64,000 bases of DNA from Anaerolineae bacterium. Its GTDB lineage: Bacteria > Chloroflexota > Anaerolineae > Aggregatilineales > Phototrophicaceae. The notes beneath the pieces were generated by a model that did not search any database, had not been told where the DNA came from, and saw nothing but the letters and a program-made list of their open reading frames with translations. The stretch lies in contig JALOOG010000031.1 of NCBI GenBank assembly GCA_025454525.1, positions 1 to 64,000 on the forward strand, given 5' to 3'. This document shows, in pieces, positions 46,080 through 53,791 of this stretch (position 1 is its first letter; each line of letters starts with the position of its first letter). A program made the translations under genes and the position numbers.

Positions 46080-48869
46080 ATGAGCGAACAGCGCATTTAT
46101 ACCGATTTGATCGCCAGCGGACTGATCTGGATCGGCACTTCCGCACTTACGGGAATCCATCGCGGCCTCGGTTTTGGTGGAAGCGATCACCAAAGCGTAA
46201 TTGATCAACTTTATCTTGTGATCGATCGCGTCGTGCGCGATTATCAAACTGAGTATCACCCCTTCCTGAGGACTCACGAGGCGCGTTTAGTCGTGCGTCA
46301 ACTTTACGCGGATCATCAGCAACGCAAGGGGGCATTGGCGATCATCCGAGTCGAATTTATCCAACTCTTGGCTTATTTCTATCAAACCACCCCCGAATCG
46401 ATCCGCTTACCCGCGATTGCTTTGTTTGATCACATCGCCAAGGATTGCGCCTTAGCCTATGATACAGCAGTCGGTTATGGACTCTTTTCGCCGCAAGATG
46501 CGATCTCTGTGCCACGCTTTCGGATGCTGTTAGATACAGTCGAAAATGCGGATCGCACGCGCTTATTTTTAGAACAAACCTCACTACCCGCTTATCAAAC
46601 GATCACCGCCTTTGAACAAACATGGCGAGAGATCTTACGGGCGCGCGTTGGGTATCTGATCCCTCCGTTAGCGGATCGTCCACGGGTGATCATCCCGATC
46701 GCGGATCTGTATGTGCCACAGACGTTGACCTACTTGGAACAAACCGAGTCCGAAGGCGAACGTTTGACGCTCACCCAGATGCGCCAAGTGATCTATCGCG
46801 CTGTGGTGTTAGGAGATGCGGGTAGCGGTAAATCCACCTTAACACAAAAGTTATGCCATTTGTTGACCGATAATGACGGAGAGATCACCCCGTTTTTAAT
46901 CCACTTGCGCGATTACGGAGTCGAACGCGAAGCGCATCAGGGTTCGTTAAGCGCGTTTATCATCGCGCAAATTGATCCCGCTTCGGCAAGTACGATCGAG
47001 TATCTGTTACGGATTGGGCGTGCCATGGTGATCTGTGACGGGCTTGATGAGATCACCGAGACCTCTTATCGTCGTGCTGTTACCGAAGATCTAGAGGTAT
47101 TCGCGCAACGGTTTCCAGCTACGGCCATGTTGATCACCTCGCGCAAAGTCGGTTATGACGAGTCGCCACTTTCTAAAAACCGCTTTGAGCGCTTTACGCT
47201 TGATCCATTTTATAAGGGTGAGACCTTGCGCTATGCCCGTCAGTGGTTGACTTTAACGACAGCCGATCAACAACGCAAAAATGAGTTATTTTTACGCGAT
47301 CTGGGTAATTTACCCCCTGATCTCGTCTCGAATCCGCTGATCTTGGCGTTGCTCTGTAATTTATATAACGATGCCGCCATGCCACAAACCGCCCCAGAGG
47401 TCTACCGCGCCTGTTCAGAACTGCTGTTATACACATGGCAGCGGACTAGCCAAGGATCGATCGGGGATCTGCGTCCAACGTTGGCTTATCTTGCCCATTG
47501 GATCTATGAAAATAGCGAGTTACAAAGCGGGGTGACAGAGCGCCAATTGATCGCAGCCGTGCAACGCCATTTCGCACGCCAAGTAGGCGATGTTGAAACG
47601 CCCACACGGGATCTGATTGCTTTTTGTCGGGGTCGCTCTTGGGTATTCGGGGATGTCAAGCACACCGATGATGGATCGCCTTTATATGGTTTCACGCATC
47701 GCACTTTTTTAGAGTATTACACGGCCGAATATCTGTTAACGACTCATGACTCGCCACAAGCGTTCGTGGCTACCTTAAGCCCGCGTTTAGCCAAGCGTGA
47801 ATGGACAATCGTCGCCGAATTGGCCTTCCAACGCTTTAGCGAACGCGATCCTCAAGCACCTGATCGCCTCATCACCGGCTTGATCGATGCGTCCCGCCGC
47901 AAATTTGACTTTGATGATGAACAGCAGATCAATTTGTTATGGATGGCGGCACGCTGTTTAGGCTTATTCACGCCATCCACGCCCACGATCACCGCACTCA
48001 CCGAGATCTGTTTGATGCGTGTGATCGAAGATCATCAGACGCGCACGCAAGATTTACCGCCTGAAGGCCCGCGTGTTCATCGTTTGATCCAATTGCTGAT
48101 GATGGCCTTAGGGCCAAATCGCGAGATTGTATTTAGTGTCGGTTTACGCTTTTTCCAAACGCGCTTGACTGTGGATCCCGATCCCTTGCTCTTGGAATTA
48201 GCGCTCTATTTCGATCAATTTTTAGAGCTTGATCCGCTTCCACGCCGCTTAGGTTACAATGAGATCCAAGGGTTTTGGGATAATTTTTGGCGTGCCTTAA
48301 ACAGTGCCATTGACCTAACCCCCTACGCACAACAACATCTATTTGTGGCGAATTTTCTATTTTTGCGTGACCAATTGCCCTTAGCGGCACTCATGCACGA
48401 TCATGGTGAAGCGGCCCTCTTTGAGACCTATCAAGGGCGCTGTTTCCCGCGTTTACGTGAACTTTCCCCGTTTAATCGGGTGTTTTTAAGCGCCTTGTTA
48501 CAACCCCAAGCTTCCGAAAGCTTGCATGAATTAGCGGAGATCTTACGCTGTGGTATCCCACGCCCAACCGATCTTGAGATGTTATTGAGTCTGTTACGGT
48601 ATCCCGTTGAGGGATCCTCGGGTAATGTGCCGGAAGTCGATTCGGAGTTCTTGTTTGATTTTTGGATATGCTTAGCGGTGATCGCGGAGACGATCGCTCC
48701 CGCCCAGATCGAGTCATCGTGGGAATTGATCAACGATTATTACGGGGCGATTTTTGCACCCTCCGCGGACGAATCGTTGCTTGATCTGCAAATAGCCCGA
48801 TTTGCACCAACCGATCGCGATCTCGTGCGTCGTTGGCGGCGTGGAGAATGGCGTTTGATCAACGGCTAG
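46080..48869 (+). CDS. NACHT-domain NTPase
   Basis: A 929-residue STAND NTPase. The N-terminal 230 residues are helical and match no effector domain I recognise. The NACHT module has Walker A VVLGDAGSGKST near 245-253, the Walker B/DGLDE motif AMVICDGLDEI near 315-322 and sensor ITSRKVGYDES. LADRPRVIIPIADLYVPQTL just before it is the usual pre-NACHT strand. A FTHRTFLEYYTAEYL segment (about 535-550) follows, then about 370 residues of leucine-rich helices without clear TPR or LRR periodicity, the likely sensor. Bacterial NACHT proteins are often antiphage sensors. AGAGGA precedes the ATG. It is a single gene flanked by IS630 debris. Confidence 0.88.
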   Translation: MSEQRIYTDLIASGLIWIGTSALTGIHRGLGFGGSDHQSVIDQLYLVIDRVVRDYQTEYHPFLRTHEARLVVRQLYADHQQRKGALAIIRVEFIQLLAYFYQTTPESIRLPAIALFDHIAKDCALAYDTAVGYGLFSPQDAISVPRFRMLLDTVENADRTRLFLEQTSLPAYQTITAFEQTWREILRARVGYLIPPLADRPRVIIPIADLYVPQTLTYLEQTESEGERLTLTQMRQVIYRAVVLGDAGSGKSTLTQKLCHLLTDNDGEITPFLIHLRDYGVEREAHQGSLSAFIIAQIDPASASTIEYLLRIGRAMVICDGLDEITETSYRRAVTEDLEVFAQRFPATAMLITSRKVGYDESPLSKNRFERFTLDPFYKGETLRYARQWLTLTTADQQRKNELFLRDLGNLPPDLVSNPLILALLCNLYNDAAMPQTAPEVYRACSELLLYTWQRTSQGSIGDLRPTLAYLAHWIYENSELQSGVTERQLIAAVQRHFARQVGDVETPTRDLIAFCRGRSWVFGDVKHTDDGSPLYGFTHRTFLEYYTAEYLLTTHDSPQAFVATLSPRLAKREWTIVAELAFQRFSERDPQAPDRLITGLIDASRRKFDFDDEQQINLLWMAARCLGLFTPSTPTITALTEICLMRVIEDHQTRTQDLPPEGPRVHRLIQLLMMALGPNREIVFSVGLRFFQTRLTVDPDPLLLELALYFDQFLELDPLPRRLGYNEIQGFWDNFWRALNSAIDLTPYAQQHLFVANFLFLRDQLPLAALMHDHGEAALFETYQGRCFPRLRELSPFNRVFLSALLQPQASESLHELAEILRCGIPRPTDLEMLLSLLRYPVEGSSGNVPEVDSEFLFDFWICLAVIAETIAPAQIESSWELINDYYGAIFAPSADESLLDLQIARFAPTDRDLVRRWRRGEWRLING

Positions 48870-48881
48870 AAAGTGAAACAG

Positions 48882-48914
48882 ATGCCTAAGGCTCACCTTA
48901 GGCATTGTTTTTGT
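48882..48914 (+). terminator. rho-independent terminator of the NACHT gene
   Basis: Ten-base stem ATGCCTAAGG / CCTTAGGCAT with a four-base loop, followed by TGTTTTTG. It sits between two converging genes. Confidence 0.9.
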
Positions 48915-50081
48915 TTAACGCTTAAGTTTTGCTAAGCGTTCGGATGCAGCTCGCAAGGTCTCATCCCCCTTGCAAAAGGCCAACCGCACATAATGACGGG
49001 TGATCGCTTGATGCGCTTCACTATAGAAAAATCGGGGGGGGATACAAGCGACTCCCACGTCTTTCGGTAAATAATGGGCGAAAGCGAGATCATCCCCGTC
49101 AAATACCTCTGAAAAATCGGCCATTACAAAATAAGTGCCTTCTGGGGTTAACGCTTTGAGGCCGGCATGGTTCAACCCGGCCATCATCAGATCGCGTTTG
49201 ACGGTATATAAGGCGCGATATTCCTCATAGTAGCTAGACGGCAAGGTGAACGCAAAGGCAACCGCTTCTTGTGCCGGATGATTGGCTGCAAATGCGATAT
49301 ACTGATGCGCCTGTCCGACACCCCGTAACAGATCTGGGTGTCCATAGATCCAACCAATTTTCCAACCCGTCATGCCAAAGGTCTTACCCGCGCTGCCGAC
49401 GGTAACAGTCCGCTCAAACATGCCCGGTAAGCTGGCGATCGCGATATGCTCCGCTTCATCAAAAATCAGATGTTCATAGACCTCATCCGAGATCACCGTG
49501 ACATCAAATTCGATGCACAATTCAGCAATCAAGGCCAGTTCTAACCGTGTGAACACCCGTCCAGTGGGATTATGCGGTGTGTTGAGAATGATCGCCCGGG
49601 TTTTTGGGCTAAAAGCGGCCCGCAATTCATCCGCGTCAAATGTCCATGTGGGAGGATGCAAGGCCACATATACCGGAGTCGCACCAGCCATCAAGATCCC
49701 CGGTACATAACTATCAAAAAACGGCTCGATCACGATCACCTCATCCCCTGTATCAACCAAACCCATAAGGGCCGCAAAAATCGCCTCAGTTGCGCCGGGG
49801 GTGATCAAGACTCCGCGCTGGATGTCTACCTCGAGTCCATAAGCGCGTGCCGCATGATTCGCCACCCCTTGCCGTAGGTTTAACGCGCCTTGACCGGGAG
49901 CATATTGATTATAGCGTCCCGAATGTAAGGCTTCGGCAAACGCATCGATCACTTGTGGCGCACCGTCAAAATCAGGACGGCCTTGTCCTAAATTGATCGC
50001 CTGATGCTGTTGTGCGAGGGTGTTCATCTCGGTAAAAATCGTCGTCCCAAAAGGGATCACCCGGTTGGCAATGCGCGGCAT
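48915..50081 (-). CDS. class I/II PLP-dependent aminotransferase (kynurenine/methionine type)
   Basis: A 388-residue fold-type I aminotransferase. The conserved start NLGQGRPDFD, the substrate loop NTPHNPTGRVF, ISDEVYEHL (cofactor Asp and Tyr) and the PLP-binding lysine in GSAGKTFGMTGWKIGW are intact. These words are closest to kynurenine/glutamine-transaminase-K and YbdL-type enzymes, which accept methionine and aromatic amino acids. GGAG lies eight bases before the ATG. It is the last of three minus-strand genes (GT2, nuclease-like, aminotransferase) with gaps of 65 and 23 bases, though no functional link is apparent. Confidence 0.93.
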   Translation of the reverse strand: MPRIANRVIPFGTTIFTEMNTLAQQHQAINLGQGRPDFDGAPQVIDAFAEALHSGRYNQYAPGQGALNLRQGVANHAARAYGLEVDIQRGVLITPGATEAIFAALMGLVDTGDEVIVIEPFFDSYVPGILMAGATPVYVALHPPTWTFDADELRAAFSPKTRAIILNTPHNPTGRVFTRLELALIAELCIEFDVTVISDEVYEHLIFDEAEHIAIASLPGMFERTVTVGSAGKTFGMTGWKIGWIYGHPDLLRGVGQAHQYIAFAANHPAQEAVAFAFTLPSSYYEEYRALYTVKRDLMMAGLNHAGLKALTPEGTYFVMADFSEVFDGDDLAFAHYLPKDVGVACIPPRFFYSEAHQAITRHYVRLAFCKGDETLRAASERLAKLKR

Positions 50082-50104
50082 AGCGGTTTCTCCAGAGCAA
50101 ACGC

Positions 50105-50593
50105 TTAATCAGAGGAACCCATTGTACTATGCCAACGCCATGGTTCAATAGGATCGGAAGTTTGCCAAAGCCCTATACGCGCTAAACGCGCCCGTAATTC
50201 GGCGATCTCGAAATCTGGCGCATAGCGATCCCACCATGCCAATCCGCGCTCCACCAATAGCGCATTCACCTTCTGATCCTCAAAGCGGACAAAGGCTAAA
50301 ATAGGCGGCCCATGTTGCACGATCTCCACTTGGGCGATCGCTTGTGCGTTTAACGTGGCAATCAATGCGATCGCTTGTTCACCAAAAGGTTGATCAGGTT
50401 GAGGGGCAGCGACTCCCCACAAATGGATCGGCACTAAGGGGAGACCATAACCGTAGCAAACGATCAAGCGATCGGCGCGTGGAATTTGAACGATGATCGC
50501 TCTGAAAGTGTGTGGTAGACGGCGCGGCCAATAACGCCATAACAACGCCCCAATTCCCACGATCACACTTGCGCTCATGATAGGTCGCAGCAT
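50105..50593 (-). CDS. membrane-anchored SNase-like protein without catalytic residues
   Basis: A 162-residue protein. Residues 5-24 form a membrane helix or uncleaved signal. Residues 35-155 follow the staphylococcal nuclease (SNase/OB) pattern: PIHLWGVAAPQPDQPFGEQA, KVNALLVERGLAWW and GLWQ near the end. Aligned by eye with Staphylococcus nuclease, the catalytic residues Arg35, Glu43 and Arg87 are His, Gln and Pro, and the calcium ligand Asp40 is Ala. The fold is thus probably kept for binding rather than cutting. GGGGG lies seven bases before ATG 50593. Confidence 0.72.
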   Translation of the reverse strand: MLRPIMSASVIVGIGALLWRYWPRRLPHTFRAIIVQIPRADRLIVCYGYGLPLVPIHLWGVAAPQPDQPFGEQAIALIATLNAQAIAQVEIVQHGPPILAFVRFEDQKVNALLVERGLAWWDRYAPDFEIAELRARLARIGLWQTSDPIEPWRWHSTMGSSD

Positions 50594-50658
50594 CTTCTGA
50601 CCCCCTTCGATCCCGATCTGCCATCCACGCTATCACCTTAAGTTGATAGTGAGATGAG

Positions 50659-51636
50659 CTAGGCCTTGCGAACGGTTAACAATTCCACCCAGAAACCGCT
50701 CCCCCATGCCAGATGCAAGGTGAGAAAAACGAACGGCAAGAAGGGCAATAAACCCAATCCATCACGCAACGCCACCAGCATCGAAAAGCTCGCATTTAAT
50801 AGCAGATAAACCCCGATTCCAAACAACCACCAGCTTAAAAACACTGGATTTAAGAACACAAGGAGCGGGCCAATCACCAAACCCGCCACAAATAGCGGTG
50901 CGATCACATGGCGCAATTTGAGCGATCTCGGATGTTGGCGCAAGGTGTGAACTTTCCAAAGTCCATAGCGAAAGTATTGCCGTGCTAAGGCCGGTAAGGT
51001 CTGACGACCATAATAAACAGAGTGAATCCTTGGTGAAAACAAGATCTTATTACCAGCCCGTCGAATGCGATAATTCAGTTCATAATCCTCGTTCACTTCA
51101 AGTTCGGTATTGTATAACCCCACTTGGTCAAAAATCCTCTTATGCCATGCCCCTAAATACACCGTATCGGTGTACTGCTGCTTTTGGCTGACATGGAATG
51201 CAGTCGGCACCGCAAACGCCGATTTTCCTGCCGCTGCGATCGCTTTGCCGATCCGTGTTGTGCCAACGGGATTCATCGCTCCACCCACATTGGCGGCATC
51301 GGTATTGAGCAGCAAGTCCACACATTGACGGACGTAATCCAATTCGAGGATCGTATGGCCATCCACGCGAATGATGATCTCACCCCGCGCTAAGGGGATG
51401 ATGCGGTTTAATCCGAATGATTGAATTCGTTCGGGATTATCGATCACCTGTACCCGATCCGTCCCGGGCATGGAGGCGATGATCGCACGGGTTTGATCCT
51501 CACTCATCCCGTCCGCGATCAACACTTCAACCCGATCAGACGGATAATCTTGTGCCAACACTGCACCTAAGCTTCGCTCTATAAACGCGGCCTCATTACG
51601 AATGGGCATCACCACGGTTACGAATGGGGTTTCCAC
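50659..51636 (-). CDS. family 2 glycosyltransferase with C-terminal membrane helices
   Basis: A 325-residue membrane-bound GT2 enzyme. The GT-A fold starts with VTVVMPIRNEAAFIERSL. LIADGMSEDQT holds the nucleotide-binding Asp, IIRVDGHTIL is the DxD-like metal site and EVNEDYELNYRIRRAG the acceptor-side acidic motif. The last 75 residues form two or three membrane helices. GTG 51636 has GGAG eight bases upstream and starts right at the fold; the longer in-frame start at 51699 would reach towards IS630 debris. It probably builds an exopolysaccharide or glycolipid. Confidence 0.9.
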   Translation of the reverse strand: METPFVTVVMPIRNEAAFIERSLGAVLAQDYPSDRVEVLIADGMSEDQTRAIIASMPGTDRVQVIDNPERIQSFGLNRIIPLARGEIIIRVDGHTILELDYVRQCVDLLLNTDAANVGGAMNPVGTTRIGKAIAAAGKSAFAVPTAFHVSQKQQYTDTVYLGAWHKRIFDQVGLYNTELEVNEDYELNYRIRRAGNKILFSPRIHSVYYGRQTLPALARQYFRYGLWKVHTLRQHPRSLKLRHVIAPLFVAGLVIGPLLVFLNPVFLSWWLFGIGVYLLLNASFSMLVALRDGLGLLPFLPFVFLTLHLAWGSGFWVELLTVRKA

Positions 51637-51765
51637 AAGGGCTTCTCCGGTAAGTATCCAAAACGCGCCGATTGTAAAGCGTGTCCTAATTCGATGCAAA
51701 CAGGGATCGGCCTAGAAGTGGCTTTTGTTAAAAGTTTTGAACCCAAGAGAACATAATGTAGAGTC

Positions 51766-52255
51766 CTAAAAATTTTTAGAAAACGTATATAGGTGATTGG
51801 CACATGCCGTCGCCTTGAGGTGTTTCCAGAAGCACTCAATCGGATTGAGATCAGGGGAGTAAGGCGGCAACCACACCCCAAAACACGCTGCTCAAAACAG
51901 GTCAGAGCGGCTTGAACGGCAGTGCTGTGATGAACAGAGGCGTTATCCAACACAAAAACCTCCCGCTGATGCGGATAGACTGTGGTCAACAGCCATTCGA
52001 GATCAGTCATAATATTCTCCCTATCCAAGTGTTGGAGCGCGTCCGCTAAGACCTGAGATTGACGTTGGCAGGTCGGCATCGGCAAGCGTTTTTGCACTCC
52101 ACGTTTCATTCAGCATTTGAGGGCAGAGTAAATCCGTCCGACTTGCGCTTCATCCATCAAGAGTAGCTCAATTGTCCCGGCGGCGGCTCTTTTTTTAGCT
52201 TGTCCAACGTCGCTTTCACCTGCTCCCGCAACGGAATAATTCCTTTGTTCGGTTA
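51766..52255 (-). pseudogene. IS630-family transposase, decayed DDE part
   Basis: Read on the minus strand in three frames, the region gives IPLREQVKATLDKLKKEPPP, then ELLLMDEAQVGRIYSALK followed by a stop, then REVFVLDNASVHHSTAVQA, and after another frameshift LPPYSPDLNPIECFWKHLK ending at 51766. These are the D, D and E blocks of an IS630 transposase. At least two frameshifts and one internal stop make it non-functional. Inverted ends and TA target duplications were not found. It separates the GT2 gene from the effector/ATPase locus. Confidence 0.85.
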
Positions 52256-52293
52256 GATTCGTTGGGGCAATTCGTTAACAAATGATCGCCAAT

Positions 52294-52409
52294 CTACAAG
52301 ATCACCATGCCTATTTTTTGATACTCACGTTGAGCGGCCAATAACAAGCGCGCCATACTCAACCGTCCGCCGTCCTTCGCCGACAGATACACCGCCCGCG
52401 ATTTCCATC
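52294..52409 (-). pseudogene. decayed second copy of the AAA+ ATPase 3-prime end
   Basis: This stretch matches 53792-53938, the last part of the intact ATPase gene, in the same orientation and begins exactly at the stop codon. Read in frame it gives YLSAKDGGRLSMARLLLAAQ and then REYQKIGMVIL-stop, against YLAAEDGGRVSMAHLLLAAQ and REYQKMGKVIL-stop in the intact gene. About 30 bases are deleted between two GCCGCC strings, which breaks the frame. Together with the intact end it forms direct repeats around the effector gene 52588-53790. Confidence 0.9.
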
Positions 52410-52468
52410 AAAGGGATTGCTTGAAACGGTGGTTCACTTTTTTAAAGCATCTCCTCTCCGCAAATTGA

Positions 52469-52496
52469 TTGTGTTTTTGTGAAATCACTCTATAAT
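52469..52496 (+). promoter_or_regulatory. promoter of the effector-like gene
   Basis: TTGTGT (52469-52474), a 16-base spacer and a perfect TATAAT (52491-52496) in an AT-rich stretch, about 90 bases before the chosen start. An alternative -35, TTGATT, would give a 20-base spacer. Confidence 0.55.
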
Positions 52497-52587
52497 CAGA
52501 ATACCATCTTGAAAGCTTGGGCGAACAGAGGCATGTTTAATCAAGTTTAGAACCCCTTTGTTCAACGAGTCGTGGATATTGTGGAAA

Positions 52588-53790
52588 ATGATACGCCGTC
52601 AACAGCCTAAGCAACGAAAAGTTACACCCAGCTTTTCTACAACTTCCGAAACATCCAGACCCGTTTCGTTAAGCCAACAGATTCAACGCGCCTTAGATCA
52701 TCCCACACGACAAAATTTGACTCCTGAAGTCCGACAGGCCTTACAGCGCACCCACGGCAATCAATTTGTGATGCGTGCTATCCATTCCGCTTCAAAACCC
52801 CAAATTACGCAATCAATTATACAACGTGAATTAGAACCTATTCAAAAACACATGATCCGGTGGAAAGTAAAAGCTGCCATTGAAAAAGCGCAGCGACTCT
52901 ATAGTGACAACGAAGATAGCTGGGATGATGTTGAAAATCTCATGGATAGTTTTACAGACGAAGAACAAGCGTATGCTTGGAGTTACTTTGTTGAACTTTC
53001 TAAGAGTAATCTATATAGCAATGAACTCACTCAAGAGAAAATAGCCGAGAATGCGCGGTATTATAAACCCAATAGTCGAATAGACACCCAAGTGCGTAAG
53101 TTGTCCAATAAACACGGAGATATTCCGCTTAAAGGGGTTTTTGACCTCTATAAACGGCGCGGTAATGAACGTAACTGGGATCGTGCTAATGAGGAAGAAA
53201 TTCAGGAAGCCCTCCAAGAACAAGAGTTTGGTGGAATGTCTGTAGGCGAATACACTGAAATAAACAATAAATTAGGATTTCTTATTAACAAGGTGAATGC
53301 TGGAGAGGTTCAACAAATTTCCGAGATGCAGTTTAACCAGCTAAAGGGTGGGTTAAAAGGGGTGACTCAAGAACACGAATGGGACACAATTGCGCCTAGC
53401 GAAGGCGGAATTTATACGACTGACATGGCCCCTTGTATTTCGATCATTGTAAAAGGTTATAAAGCGGATCAACTGTATAGCGTTTTATGGCATAGTTTTC
53501 GCGAAGTAAAACCAAAATTGATTTCGCTGAATATTCAATTGATGCAAAAAACATTGGCAGAAAACGCCGGAGTGTCGTTTGAAGAGTTAAACAATGTCGA
53601 GTATTACGTGATTGGTGGGGATTACAGCAGTATTGGCAAAGCGATTGATATTTTGTCCGTTTTCAAAGAACTCGGCATTCAGTTATCCGGTGTTCAACTC
53701 ACCACCAACCCCTCGGAAGCTTCTTTGGTAAAAGGTGCGATTGTCACCACCAACGGCGATGTACGCTACATCGCCAAAGAGCGCAATTAA
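52588..53790 (+). CDS. eCIS-effector-like protein with possible CheD/CNF-type deamidase end
   Basis: A 400-residue protein with a basic, Gln/Ser/Thr-rich leader and the motif ALQRTHGNQFVMR at 51-63, followed by IIQRE at 77-81. The same leader occurs in the 924-residue protein at 23-26 kb. The middle (about 85-260) is helical and charged. Residues 270-396 run GGIYTTDMAPCISIIV, LYSVLWHSF, VEYYVIGGD and GAIVTTNGDVRYI. This order of strands with C283 and H302 resembles the Cys-His-Thr deamidases CheD and CNF1, so it could be a deamidating toxin; this is inference. It ends one base before the stop of the convergent ATPase gene. Base composition is richer in A+T than its neighbours. ATG 52588 chosen; the upstream TTG at 52558 is less likely. 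Confidence 0.7.
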   Translation: MIRRQQPKQRKVTPSFSTTSETSRPVSLSQQIQRALDHPTRQNLTPEVRQALQRTHGNQFVMRAIHSASKPQITQSIIQRELEPIQKHMIRWKVKAAIEKAQRLYSDNEDSWDDVENLMDSFTDEEQAYAWSYFVELSKSNLYSNELTQEKIAENARYYKPNSRIDTQVRKLSNKHGDIPLKGVFDLYKRRGNERNWDRANEEEIQEALQEQEFGGMSVGEYTEINNKLGFLINKVNAGEVQQISEMQFNQLKGGLKGVTQEHEWDTIAPSEGGIYTTDMAPCISIIVKGYKADQLYSVLWHSFREVKPKLISLNIQLMQKTLAENAGVSFEELNNVEYYVIGGDYSSIGKAIDILSVFKELGIQLSGVQLTTNPSEASLVKGAIVTTNGDVRYIAKERN

Positions 53791-53791
53791 C

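Noticed and set aside
51618-52109. 163-codon minus-strand frame as an intact gene
   Set aside because: It is a part of a decayed IS630 transposase; the DDE end lies in another frame.
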